Source of the DNA: JBBQHM01 sp038323965
GTDB taxonomy: Bacteria; Verrucomicrobiota; Verrucomicrobiia; Chthoniobacterales; UBA10450
Direction of reading: 5' to 3'
Length of the DNA stretch: 18,929 nucleotides
Assembly: GCA_038323965.1 (NCBI GenBank)
Contig: JBBQHM010000041.1
Span: 1-18,929 of the forward strand
Shown one piece after another: positions 7,522 through 15,681 of the stretch. The notes under the pieces were generated by a model. It was not told where the DNA came from, made no database searches, and worked only from the letters and a program-made list of their open reading frames with translations. Made by a program: the position numbers and the translations under genes. How positions within the stretch are numbered: position 1 is the first letter of the stretch; the number at the start of each line of letters is the position of its first letter.

Positions 7522-10500
7522 ATGGCTTACGTTGAGCTGCACGCCTGCAGCGCTTTTAGTTTTCTGCGCGGCGGATCGTTCCCCGAGCAATTAGCAGAAA
7601 CGGCGGCCGAGTTGGCGATGCCGGCAATGGCGTTGCTCGATCGTAACGGCGTTTACGGCTCGCAAAGATTTTCGGTCACAGCGCGCGAGAAAGGAGTGCG
7701 GCCAATCGTCGGCGCAGAGTTGACGATGGAAGACGGCAGCAGTTTACCGGTGCTCGTTAAAAGCAAAGAGGGCTACAAAAATCTGTGTGCGCTGCTGACC
7801 GAGGCGCATTTGCGCAGTGCTGTGAAAGGCCAATGCGCGATCACTTGGGAAGAGTTGCCGCAATATGCAGGAGGATTAGTGGCGCTCTTCGGTTGCACCA
7901 ACAACTACGTTCATCCCGAGCGAAGCCGAGGGACCCCGTCGCGAAAGGTACAACTAACGCATCGGGGTCCCTCGACTGCGCTTCGCTTCGCTCGGGATGA
8001 CAGCGGGGGCGCAGTACAAAAGCACTGCGCAGTTTTCGGGGGCAAAAATGTTTACGTCGAAATCCAGCGCCACTTCGTTCGCGCCGAAGAACGCAAAAAT
8101 CGCAACCTGATCGGCATTGCCCGAGCGCACGATCTCCCGCTGCTCGCGACGAATGGCGTGCAATATGCGAAACCTTACGGACGTGAAGTTCTCGACGTCT
8201 TCACCTGCATCCGCGAGCACACTCATCTCGACCGTGCCGGCAAACTGCTCACGCAAAATGCCGAGCGCCATTTGAAGAGCGATCGCGAGATGCGCGCGTT
8301 ATTTCGCGATCTGCCGGAAGCGATCACCAACACCGAATGCCTGGCCGATCGTCTTCAGTTCTCGCTCGAGAACATCGGTTACGAATTTCCTGAGTTCCCG
8401 GTTCCAGCCGGTCACGACATGAATTCATTTTTGCGCACGATGGTCCTGTTCGGCGCGCAGCAGCGGTATGCCGCGATCAGTACCGCGGTGAAACGGCAGA
8501 TCGAATTTGAGCTCGCGCTGATCACGAAGCTCGGGTTCTCCGGTTATTTCCTCATCGTCTGGGACATCGTAAATTTCTGCCGCGAGAAAAGCATCATGGT
8601 GCAGGGTCGCGGCAGCGCGGCGAACAGCGCGGTTTGTTATTGCCTCGGTATTACGCCGGTCGATCCGGTGAGCAATCATCTCGTATTCGAGCGGTTCCTG
8701 AGCGAGAGCCGGAAAGGCTGGCCGGACATCGATCTCGATCTGCCTAGTGGTGATCGACGCGAGAGCGTGATTCAGGAAGTTTACCGGCGATACGGGAAAC
8801 ATGGCGCCGCGATGACGGCGAATGTGATTACCTATCGCGGTCGAAGTGCCGCGCGTGAAATCGGCAAAGCATTAAACTTTGCGCCGAGCATTCTCGATCG
8901 CTTCTCGCATCTTTTTGCGAGCGGCGACTTCCCGCACACGCTCGAGCTTGCTGATCAGATCGAGCAATCGGGATTGCCAAAAAATCATCCGCGCATGCCC
9001 GCATTTCTTCGGCTTTACGGCGCGATGTATGGATTGCCGCGACACCTCGGGCAGCATTCCGGCGGCATGATCATTTGCCAGAACAAGCTCAGCACCTTCG
9101 TGCCGCTGGAAAACGCGTCGATGCCCGGCCGCGTCGTCGCGCAATGGGACAAGGATGATTGCGAAGATCTCGGCATCGTAAAAGTCGATCTGCTTGGTCT
9201 GGGCATGATGTCGGTAATGCAGGATTCGCTGCAGCTATGTCGTGATCGCGGGCGTCCGCTCGATCTCGCGCACATTCCCAAGGATGACGCCGCGACATTC
9301 GAGATGATGTGCGAAGCCGATACCATCGGCGTTTTCCAAATCGAAAGTCGCGCGCAGATGGCAACGTTGCCGCGGCTAAAGCCGAAGTGTTTTTACGACG
9401 TTGTCATCGAAGTGGCGATCATCCGGCCGGGCCCGATCCAGGGAGACATGGTGCATCCATATCTGGCGCGTCGCGCCGGGAAAGAGCCCATCACTTATCT
9501 CGATCTTCGCCTCGAACCGATCCTGGCCCGAACGCTCGGGGTGCCGTTGTTCCAGGAGCAATTGCTCAAGATCGCGATGATTATGGCAAATTTTTCCGGC
9601 GATGAAGCGGAGGAATTACGTCGCGCCTTGAGTTTCCATCGCTCGCAGGAACGGATGAACCGCGTGAGCGTGAAGTTGCGCCGTGCCATGCAGGCCAACA
9701 GCGTGGCGCCGGATGCGATCGAGAAAATCCTGCAATCGATCAGCTCGTTCGCGCTCTACGGATTCCCCGAATCGCACGCCATCAGTTTCGCGATTCTCGC
9801 CTATGGCAGCGCGTATTTGAAAGTGCATCGGGCGGCTGAGTTCTACGCCAGCCTGCTGAATAACCAGCCGATGGGATTTTATTCGCCGGCCACGATCGTG
9901 ACGGACGCGCGCCGACATGCAGTGAAGACGTTGCCGGTTTGCGTGGAGCAATCGGACTGGAATTGCAGTGTGATGGCAGATGACACCATTCGTCTGGGGT
10001 TTTGCGTGGTGAATGGAATGCGGCAGCAGCGTGCGGAGCAACTTTTAGAAGAACGTCGACGCTTGCCCTTTACCTCGCTCGACGACCTGCGAGCGCGAAC
10101 GAGTTTGACCAAAGAGGAACTGCGCAAGCTCGCGTTGCTTGGGGCTTTCAATTGCTTCACTGAACATCGCCGAAACGCGATGTGGCGCGTGGAGGAGGAA
10201 ATGCCAGCACCGCTTTTCGCGCAGAATGACCGTCATCCCGAGCGAAGCCGAGGGACCCCGTCGCGTGACGTGCAGCTAACGCCACGGGGTCTCTCGACTC
10301 CGCTTCGCTCCGCTCGGGATGACAGCCCGCTGTTGCCGATGACGATGAGCGAACGGGTGCGCGCCGATTATGACGCGATGAATTTAACGACGGGGCCGCA
10401 CCCAATGAAGTTACTGCGCGACAAGCTGCCGGATGTCTGGCGCGCCAGCGACCTCACGAACGCGCGGCATGGAGCGGTAGTAAAAATTGCGGGGAACGTG

Positions 10501-10752
10501 ATCTGTCGTCAGCGCCCGGGAACTGCGAAAGGTTTTGTGTTTATCAGCCTGGAAGATGAGACCGGCGTTTCGAACGCAATTGTTGATCCTGACCTATTCG
10601 AAAAATTCAGGCTGATGATCACCGAGGAACCGTTCCTGATGATCGAAGGTCAGGTGCAAAACACCGATAAAGTGGTGCTGATCAAAACGCACCGCATCAC
10701 GGCGTTAACCGGCGAACAGCTTGTCGGAAGCGACTCGCACGATTTTCACTAA
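7522..10752 (+). CDS. dnaE2: Error-prone DNA polymerase DnaE2 with two translated palindromic insertions
   Basis: This is a C-family polymerase alpha subunit used for translesion synthesis and induced mutagenesis with ImuA/ImuB. It has 1076 residues. It has an N-terminal PHP domain (YVELHACSAFSFLRG), a palm with catalytic Asp402 and Asp404 in PDIDLDL and Asp556 in IVKVDLLGLGMM, the DnaE2-typical IIRPGPIQGDMVHPYLARR, a helix-hairpin-helix region, and an OB fold (CRQRPGTAKGFVFISLEDET) ending in SHDFH, the usual DnaE2 C terminus. Residues about 130-160 and 904-934 are encoded by copies of a 92-bp palindrome, both reading HPERSRGTPSR...ARDDS. They interrupt NNYV...NVYVEIQRH in the PHP domain and the linker before SERVRADYDAMNLTTGPHPM. 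The frame stays open and the catalytic residues are intact. The start is the ATG at 7522, with only GGG very close upstream. The stop abuts that of gnd. Confidence 0.97.
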   Translation: MAYVELHACSAFSFLRGGSFPEQLAETAAELAMPAMALLDRNGVYGSQRFSVTAREKGVRPIVGAELTMEDGSSLPVLVKSKEGYKNLCALLTEAHLRSAVKGQCAITWEELPQYAGGLVALFGCTNNYVHPERSRGTPSRKVQLTHRGPSTALRFARDDSGGAVQKHCAVFGGKNVYVEIQRHFVRAEERKNRNLIGIARAHDLPLLATNGVQYAKPYGREVLDVFTCIREHTHLDRAGKLLTQNAERHLKSDREMRALFRDLPEAITNTECLADRLQFSLENIGYEFPEFPVPAGHDMNSFLRTMVLFGAQQRYAAISTAVKRQIEFELALITKLGFSGYFLIVWDIVNFCREKSIMVQGRGSAANSAVCYCLGITPVDPVSNHLVFERFLSESRKGWPDIDLDLPSGDRRESVIQEVYRRYGKHGAAMTANVITYRGRSAAREIGKALNFAPSILDRFSHLFASGDFPHTLELADQIEQSGLPKNHPRMPAFLRLYGAMYGLPRHLGQHSGGMIICQNKLSTFVPLENASMPGRVVAQWDKDDCEDLGIVKVDLLGLGMMSVMQDSLQLCRDRGRPLDLAHIPKDDAATFEMMCEADTIGVFQIESRAQMATLPRLKPKCFYDVVIEVAIIRPGPIQGDMVHPYLARRAGKEPITYLDLRLEPILARTLGVPLFQEQLLKIAMIMANFSGDEAEELRRALSFHRSQERMNRVSVKLRRAMQANSVAPDAIEKILQSISSFALYGFPESHAISFAILAYGSAYLKVHRAAEFYASLLNNQPMGFYSPATIVTDARRHAVKTLPVCVEQSDWNCSVMADDTIRLGFCVVNGMRQQRAEQLLEERRRLPFTSLDDLRARTSLTKEELRKLALLGAFNCFTEHRRNAMWRVEEEMPAPLFAQNDRHPERSRGTPSRDVQLTPRGLSTPLRSARDDSPLLPMTMSERVRADYDAMNLTTGPHPMKLLRDKLPDVWRASDLTNARHGAVVKIAGNVICRQRPGTAKGFVFISLEDETGVSNAIVDPDLFEKFRLMITEEPFLMIEGQVQNTDKVVLIKTHRITALTGEQLVGSDSHDFH
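7910..8001. repeat. 92-bp palindromic element, copy 2 (in frame inside dnaE2, PHP domain)
   Basis: The outer arms TCATCCCGAGC and GCTCGGGATGA and inner arms CGAGGGACCCCG and CGGGGTCCCTCG pair almost perfectly. It is translated as V-HPERSRGTPSR...ARDDS, residues about 130-160 of DnaE2. The first base differs from the other copies. A separate short inverted repeat (GCGCAGT...ACTGCGC, 8009-8030) follows in the same non-conserved stretch. Confidence 0.93.
10232..10323. repeat. 92-bp palindromic element, copy 3 (in frame inside dnaE2, OB-fold linker)
   Basis: The outer arms GTCATCCCGAGC and GCTCGGGATGAC are perfect reverse complements. The inner arms CGAGGGACCCCG and CGGGGTCTCTCG differ at one base. 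It is translated in the same frame as copy 2 (R-HPERSRGTPSR...ARDD, residues about 904-934) and lies in the linker between the helix-hairpin-helix region and the OB fold. Confidence 0.93.
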
Positions 10753-12231
10753 TCACTCTCCGGCAGGGCTGGGGCGTTTCGGTTCGACTGGTTTTTCTGC
10801 GGCGGTTTGCTCGCTTTCCATCCATTCGGTGTGGAAGACGCCCGGTTTATCTACGCGTTCGTAAGTATGCGCGCCGAAGAAATCGCGCTGTGCCTGTAAC
10901 AGATTCGAAGGCAAACGAGCCGAACGATAACTGTCGAAATAAGCCAGCGACGCACTAAATGCTGGAGTGGCCACGCCAGCATTGATCGCCGTCGAAACCG
11001 CGATGCGCCAGTTGTGCTGTGTCTTCGCGATGATGTCGGCGAAATAGGAATCCAGCAGCAAATTATGCAGCGCGCGATCTCGTTCATAAGCCTCGACAAT
11101 GCGATTGAGAAAGCGCGCGCGAATGATGCAGCCGCCCCGCCAGATGGTGGCGATGTCGCTGAAATTCAGGTCCCACTTGTATTGGATACTCGCAGCGCCG
11201 AGCAACTCCATGCCCTGCGCGTAGGAAACGATTTTCGACGCATAAAGCGCGTCGCGGACGGCATTGATCATCTCATTGCGATCACCCGTAAATTTCAACG
11301 TCTCAGGTTGGGGAAGAATCTTCGATGCGTTTACCCGTTCCTCTTTGCGTGATGAAATAACGCGCGCCTCAACTGCTGCATTGATGGTTGAGATCACGAC
11401 CGACTGCGCGATCGCGGATTGCAGAGTCCATAAACCGGTTCCTTTTTGTCCCGCCTTATCGAGAATCACGTCCACCAGCGCGCCACCTGTATCCGGATCT
11501 TTTTTGCCGAAGATCTGGGATGTGATCTCAATCAAGTAACTCTCCAGCACACCGCGATTCCACTCGGCAAAAGTCTGAGCGAGTTCGTCGTTGGTAAGCC
11601 CGACAACGTCTTTGAGAATTGCATACGCTTCGCAGATCAGCTGCATGTCGCCGTACTCGATGCCGTTATGCACCATCTTGACGTAGTGACCGGCACCGTT
11701 CGGCCCCATGTAGCGAGCGCAGGGCTCGCCATCGACCTGAGCGGCGATCTTGCGAAAAATCGGTGCGATGATTTCCCATGATTCACGCGATCCGCCGGGC
11801 ATCATCGATGGACCTTTGAGCGCGCCTTCTTCGCCACCGGAAACACCACAGCCGATAAAGTGAAGACCACGAGCCTCGAGTTCGGTGAATCTTCGCTGGG
11901 TATCAGTGAAGAGCGAATTCCCGCCATCAATAATGACGTCACCTTTGTCGAGCAGGGGTACGAGTTGTGCGATTACCTGGTCCACGGGCGAACCCGCTTT
12001 CACCATGATCATGGCCTTGCGTGGTTTTTTCAGCGCGCCGACAAAGTCTTCCATCGAATGTGTTGCTACGATGTTCTTTCCGAGGCCGCGCCCCTCGATA
12101 AACTTGTCGGTCACTGCTGTAGTTCGGTTAAAAACGGCAACGTTGAATCCCTTGGACTCCATGTTGAGGGCGAGATTTTCGCCCATCACGGCGAGGCCGA
12201 TGAGGCCGATATCAGATTGATTGCTGGTCAT
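10753..12231 (-). CDS. gnd: 6-phosphogluconate dehydrogenase (decarboxylating)
   Basis: This enzyme oxidises and decarboxylates 6-phosphogluconate to ribulose 5-phosphate with NADP+ in the oxidative pentose phosphate pathway. With the start at the ATG at 12231 it has 492 residues, the long dimeric form (usual 468-490). The nucleotide-binding loop IGLIGLAVMGENLALNM (8-24) and the substrate motifs GCGVSGGEEGALKGPSMMPG (127-146) and GHYVKMVHNGIEYGD (181-195) are visible. The last contains the expected catalytic Lys185 and Glu192. The C-terminal tail QAQRDFFGAHTYERVDKPG completes the partner active site. An upstream TTG (12273) in frame would add residues that do not fit the family, and would place the start further into the region shared with pgsA. 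The final residues (EKPVEPKRPSPAGE) are a non-conserved tail. Its stop directly abuts the dnaE2 stop. Confidence 0.96.
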   Translation of the reverse strand: MTSNQSDIGLIGLAVMGENLALNMESKGFNVAVFNRTTAVTDKFIEGRGLGKNIVATHSMEDFVGALKKPRKAMIMVKAGSPVDQVIAQLVPLLDKGDVIIDGGNSLFTDTQRRFTELEARGLHFIGCGVSGGEEGALKGPSMMPGGSRESWEIIAPIFRKIAAQVDGEPCARYMGPNGAGHYVKMVHNGIEYGDMQLICEAYAILKDVVGLTNDELAQTFAEWNRGVLESYLIEITSQIFGKKDPDTGGALVDVILDKAGQKGTGLWTLQSAIAQSVVISTINAAVEARVISSRKEERVNASKILPQPETLKFTGDRNEMINAVRDALYASKIVSYAQGMELLGAASIQYKWDLNFSDIATIWRGGCIIRARFLNRIVEAYERDRALHNLLLDSYFADIIAKTQHNWRIAVSTAINAGVATPAFSASLAYFDSYRSARLPSNLLQAQRDFFGAHTYERVDKPGVFHTEWMESEQTAAEKPVEPKRPSPAGE

Positions 12232-12321
12232 GTTTAGCTTCTGGTGTGTGACGTCCACCGCCTTGGCGGACAACTGTGGCGAGCGAACTTAACTCATGAC
12301 AAACTCGGTTCCACTACCGCG
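12232..12321. promoter_or_regulatory. Divergent intergenic region between gnd and pgsA
   Basis: These 90 bp lie between the chosen ATG codons of two genes read away from each other and should carry both promoters. I see AAGC-type Shine-Dalgarno sequence only for gnd (AGAAG about 6 bases before its ATG), and no clear promoter boxes or operator. Confidence 0.35.
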
Positions 12322-12900
12322 ATGAATTGGGCTAATCGCCTCACCTTAAGCCGACTCGTCTTCACCTTACTCTTCGTCGCCGCGCTCGGTTCTTCGTGGC
12401 GCTACGGACATGTCGCCGCCCTCGTTTTATTCGTCATCGCCAGTGTGACCGATCTTGCGGACGGCGAAGTTGCGCGGAGGTACGCTGCGATCACGAATTT
12501 CGGAAAGTTGATGGATCCCTTGGTGGATAAAATCATGATTGCGTCCGCGTTTATCTGCCTCGTCTCGCTAAACGCTGTCCCCGCGTGGGCGGCGGTGACG
12601 GTGGTGGCCCGCGATTTTCTGATTACCGGACTCCGATTGATGGCAAGCGCGCGGGGACAAGTCCTCGGTGCGGAGAAACTCGGGAAACATAAGACCTCCT
12701 GGCAGATGATCACGGTGAGCTTCTTCCTGATCATGCTCGCAGCGCGCGAATTGCGTTACTTCGAACCATCCAGCATTTGGTGGCATCGCGGATGGGAAGT
12801 AGCCGGCCCCATTCTTACCTACATAACCGTTGCGCTGACCATTTACTCCGGTCTCGCCTACGCCTGGCGACATCGCGAGGTCATCGCGGCAGATGTTTGA
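12322..12900 (+). CDS. pgsA: CDP-diacylglycerol-glycerol-3-phosphate 3-phosphatidyltransferase
   Basis: This is an inner-membrane enzyme that makes phosphatidylglycerophosphate, the committed step to phosphatidylglycerol and cardiolipin. It has 192 residues from the ATG at 12322. The CDP-alcohol phosphotransferase signature D-x2-DG-x2-AR-x8-G-x3-D-x3-D is complete: D44, D47, G48, A51, R52, G61, D65 and D69. Several hydrophobic segments follow (LTLSRLVFTLLFVAALGSS, VAALVLFVIASV, IMIASAFICLVSL, MITVSFFLIMLAA, ILTYITVALTIYSGLAYAW). The frame is open upstream to 12244, but those residues precede the conserved NWANRLTLSRL start and overlap the gnd promoter, so the inner ATG is chosen. PgsA is favoured over phosphatidylserine synthase by size and by the NRLTLSRL opening. 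Confidence 0.92.
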   Translation: MNWANRLTLSRLVFTLLFVAALGSSWRYGHVAALVLFVIASVTDLADGEVARRYAAITNFGKLMDPLVDKIMIASAFICLVSLNAVPAWAAVTVVARDFLITGLRLMASARGQVLGAEKLGKHKTSWQMITVSFFLIMLAARELRYFEPSSIWWHRGWEVAGPILTYITVALTIYSGLAYAWRHREVIAADV

Positions 12901-12909
12901 GTCTGACGC

Positions 12910-13461
12910 TTAGAAGAAACTCTGCGGAACTTCGACGCGGTCGCCTGGCTGCAGTTTCACGTCCATCGATGGGTCTTTTCGGAATTGGCGCACGTCATAC
13001 ATCTTCACGTCGTTACCCCGCAGCAATCGGACACGTTTCTGGTCCGCGAAATCGTTAAAGCCGCCCGCCGCATTGATGGCCGTAAGCAGGGTCATGTCCT
13101 CGGTGAATTGAACGCGCGATGGCGTCCGCACGGAGCCGCCGACATTGACGAACCTTGCTGACGGCTGCATTACGATCGTGATTGTAGGATTCGAGAAAAT
13201 CTTACCCGACCGATAGCTTCCTTCGACGGAAGAGGATAGTTGTGCGGGAGTGAGGCCCTCGGCCTTGACCTTGTTAATGTAAGGCAGGTTGATCGAGCCC
13301 GTAGCGTCGACGGTGTAGGTATTATTTACCTGAGCCTGTTCCTCCGCCGGGACTCCGCTGATCTTGATTTCTATGGGATCACCTACGCGAAGGGTCGCCT
13401 GGGAAAAAGCCGACGTCGAAAAGGCCCCTAACGAGGCCAGGAAAAGAATTACGTAGCGCAT
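12910..13461 (-). CDS. Short polysaccharide export (OPX/Wza-like) protein without lipobox
   Basis: OPX proteins form the periplasmic/outer-membrane part of the channel that exports capsule or exopolysaccharide. This one has 183 residues: a signal peptide (MRYVILFLASLGAFSTSAFSQA), the Poly_export domain (LRVGDPIEIKISGVPAEE... to about residue 95), and one SLBB-like domain (VNVGGSVRTPSRVQFTEDMT... to the end, LQPGDRVEVPQSFF). There is no Cys after the signal peptide and no C-terminal amphipathic helix, so it cannot form the Wza-type outer-membrane alpha-barrel. This matches the short OPX class that relies on a separate beta-barrel porin. The ATG at 13461 overlaps the TGA of the upstream kinase gene by one base (TGATG); a TTG at 13464 is less likely. 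Confidence 0.9.
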   Translation of the reverse strand: MRYVILFLASLGAFSTSAFSQATLRVGDPIEIKISGVPAEEQAQVNNTYTVDATGSINLPYINKVKAEGLTPAQLSSSVEGSYRSGKIFSNPTITIVMQPSARFVNVGGSVRTPSRVQFTEDMTLLTAINAAGGFNDFADQKRVRLLRGNDVKMYDVRQFRKDPSMDVKLQPGDRVEVPQSFF

Positions 13462-15611
13462 CAATAGTCGTCGGAATGCGAAGCTCCGTTGCGAGTCACA
13501 GTCGCAGTGGTCTTTTCCCTGCGGCGGGAAGCGCGTTGTTCGCGATCCGCTTCCTGGTAGTAGCCGTAGTAGTTAGTGTAGTAGTAGTAATTCTGGTCGT
13601 GCTTCAAATCCACATTATTGAGCACCACGCCGAGGACAGTCCCGCCCACTCCCTGGATCGCCTGCTTCACTCGTGCGAGCATCGCGCGCGGAAAGCGACG
13701 GTGCTGCACCACCATGATGGTTTGGTCGACCTCACTGGCTAAGACGGAAGCATCGCTGACGCCCAGCATCGGAGGCGAATCGACAAACACGATATCGTAA
13801 CGCGTTTTCAACTCAGCGATGGTATCAGACATGCGCTGCGAATTAAGAATACCGACGGCGTCCGAAGGAAGGATCCCGCTGGGCAGGACAGACAGGTTCT
13901 CAAACGTGGTCGACTGAATTACATCCTCCAGTCGCATATCTGTCGTTAGGTAGTTAGTGAGACCGATCTGATTACTGAGGTCGAAGAGCTTGTGCTGGAC
14001 GGGGCGGCGTAAGTCCGCATCCAGAATAAGGGTGGAGTAGCCACCCTGGGCCGAGACGAATGCGAGGTTGGCGATAGTCGTCGATTTGCCTTCACCTGGG
14101 CCACCGCTGACCACGGAAAAAGTGTTGGCCTCGGGGTTCTTGCGGTTGAACTCGATGTTCGTACGCAGAATCCGATAAGCTTCCGCATCCGGGGTGTCGC
14201 CCGATTCCTTATGGAGCAACTTGATGTTCTTCGGAATAATCGCGAGCACCGGCACACCGAGAAGGCTCTCGACGTCTTCCATCGTCTTGACGCTGGTATC
14301 CAGATATTCGATAAAGAACGCCAGAGCCAACCCGATGACGAGTCCGACCAAGGCCCCGAGCATAAGGTTCAAGCCGACCCGCGGACGGGACGGAAAACTT
14401 GGCGGCTCTGCGACTTGTTTTACACTTAGAGCCATGCGGGGCATGGCGAGCTCCATCGTCTGCGTTTGAGCGCGCGCGCGCACTCCATCTAACAGAAGCT
14501 TCTCCTTGATGTAAGCGTTCTTCGCCCGGGTGTAACTCGCGCTCGTGTTCTTGGCGCTGAGCTGTTTGTTATTTATTTCCTCGAGCCGTCGGCGTAACTC
14601 ATCGCGCGTAGTTTGCGCGGTATTGAGGTTCTTCTGGAGCGCACTCCTGATAATCGTAACCTGCTCTTCGAGTTGCCGGGTGAAGACGGAGCGCGTGGCG
14701 CGGAGCGCCTTCACTTTAGGGTGGTTCTCTGCGAGTCCCGAATTTAAAAGGTTGGCCTCCTGCGCGACCGCGTCCTGGTAGTTCGGAAGAATTTTCTGGA
14801 TGGTAGGATCCTGAATCTGAAGGGTCGCCATCATGCGCATGAGATCTTCGCCTTTCAGGCGTTCGATCTGATCGAGTTGCGATTGGAGAGTCGCGACTTT
14901 GGTCTCGATGTCGTTCACTTCGGACTCCTGCTTTAGAACCATCGAGTTCAGCGGAGTCTGCGTATCCTCGGTCCCTTCCGGGTTGAGATCGACGATGTGC
15001 TCCTGCTCGCGAATGCGACCGACGTCGATGGCAGCGTCATCTACCTTTTTCTGCTGCTTCACCACCTCGTCGTTCATGGTCACGACGGCACGATTGAGGA
15101 TGTCCTTTTCCTCTTCCACGCGCTTATCCTGGTAGACGGCAACAATGCGATTCGCGATGTCGGCCGCGAGCTGCGGATTCTGGTCGTAAACGCTGATCTG
15201 TAGAAGGTCGGTGTTGCGTATCTCATCTACATCGAGCTTGGTGCGAAGGAGCCCGTAGGCCTGCTCGCGCGAAAGCTTGTTCCCGTTCCTGCCCCAGCGT
15301 TCCTGTAACTTTAGATCCTCAATGACCGGGTAAAGGATACCGGTGCGCTGGATAATCTGGTAAACAGTGGGCGCTAGCTGTGGATCATGGGCCGCCGTGT
15401 TGGGATCGCCCCCGCTGAAAATGCGTGGATTTTGCGCGGTCGACCGGACTTCGATGAAATCGGAGGATTGGTATTCGCGCGGCTGGAAATAGGTGACGAT
15501 CGCCGCCGTTAAGAGAACGAGGAGGAAGGCGAGGAGAATAAGGATCCAGCGCACGCGGATGACGCGCCAGTAATCGAGAAAATGAAGCTTACCTTCGTCG
15601 GAATGTGCCAT
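13461..15611 (-). CDS. Wzz/Wzc-type polysaccharide copolymerase and tyrosine autokinase (BY-kinase)
   Basis: This inner-membrane protein controls chain length and export of exopolysaccharide through cycles of tyrosine autophosphorylation. It has 716 residues: TM1 (about 22-42) with a Wzz domain, a long periplasmic coiled-coil region (about 180-350), TM2 (about 414-434) after the proline-rich PPSFPSRPRVG, and a cytoplasmic kinase domain. That domain has Walker A GGPGEGKST (503-511), Walker A' LILDADLRRP (528-537) and Walker B IVFVDSPP (607-614). The C terminus carries a tyrosine cluster (YYYYTNYYGYY, 675-685), the usual autophosphorylation site; its codons appear as TAC runs near 13555-13595. 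Channel and kinase are in one polypeptide, as in Proteobacterial Wzc rather than the split CapA/CapB of Firmicutes. The start is the ATG at 15611, 70 bp after the beta-barrel gene. Confidence 0.95.
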   Translation of the reverse strand: MAHSDEGKLHFLDYWRVIRVRWILILLAFLLVLLTAAIVTYFQPREYQSSDFIEVRSTAQNPRIFSGGDPNTAAHDPQLAPTVYQIIQRTGILYPVIEDLKLQERWGRNGNKLSREQAYGLLRTKLDVDEIRNTDLLQISVYDQNPQLAADIANRIVAVYQDKRVEEEKDILNRAVVTMNDEVVKQQKKVDDAAIDVGRIREQEHIVDLNPEGTEDTQTPLNSMVLKQESEVNDIETKVATLQSQLDQIERLKGEDLMRMMATLQIQDPTIQKILPNYQDAVAQEANLLNSGLAENHPKVKALRATRSVFTRQLEEQVTIIRSALQKNLNTAQTTRDELRRRLEEINNKQLSAKNTSASYTRAKNAYIKEKLLLDGVRARAQTQTMELAMPRMALSVKQVAEPPSFPSRPRVGLNLMLGALVGLVIGLALAFFIEYLDTSVKTMEDVESLLGVPVLAIIPKNIKLLHKESGDTPDAEAYRILRTNIEFNRKNPEANTFSVVSGGPGEGKSTTIANLAFVSAQGGYSTLILDADLRRPVQHKLFDLSNQIGLTNYLTTDMRLEDVIQSTTFENLSVLPSGILPSDAVGILNSQRMSDTIAELKTRYDIVFVDSPPMLGVSDASVLASEVDQTIMVVQHRRFPRAMLARVKQAIQGVGGTVLGVVLNNVDLKHDQNYYYYTNYYGYYQEADREQRASRRREKTTATVTRNGASHSDDY

Positions 15612-15653
15612 ACGAGTGCCCGGGGGCGGGGGAGCGGGGAAGTTACCCAGAAA

Positions 15654-15676
15654 CGGCCCGGAGTAAACCGGAGCCG
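15654..15676 (-). other. GC-rich hairpin between the beta-barrel and kinase genes
   Basis: In the coding direction CGGC-T-CCGG pairs with CCGG-GCCG (one bulged T) around a TTTACT loop, and TTT follows. It lies just after the beta-barrel stop. It could be a weak terminator, an attenuator that lowers expression of the kinase and OPX genes, or an mRNA-stabilising structure. The following T run is too short for a firm terminator call. Confidence 0.35.
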
Positions 15677-15681
15677 GCTCT

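Noticed and set aside
8872..9144. Long minus-strand open frames across dnaE2
   Set aside because: They are compositional shadows of a well-conserved polymerase gene, with no recognisable domains or start signals.
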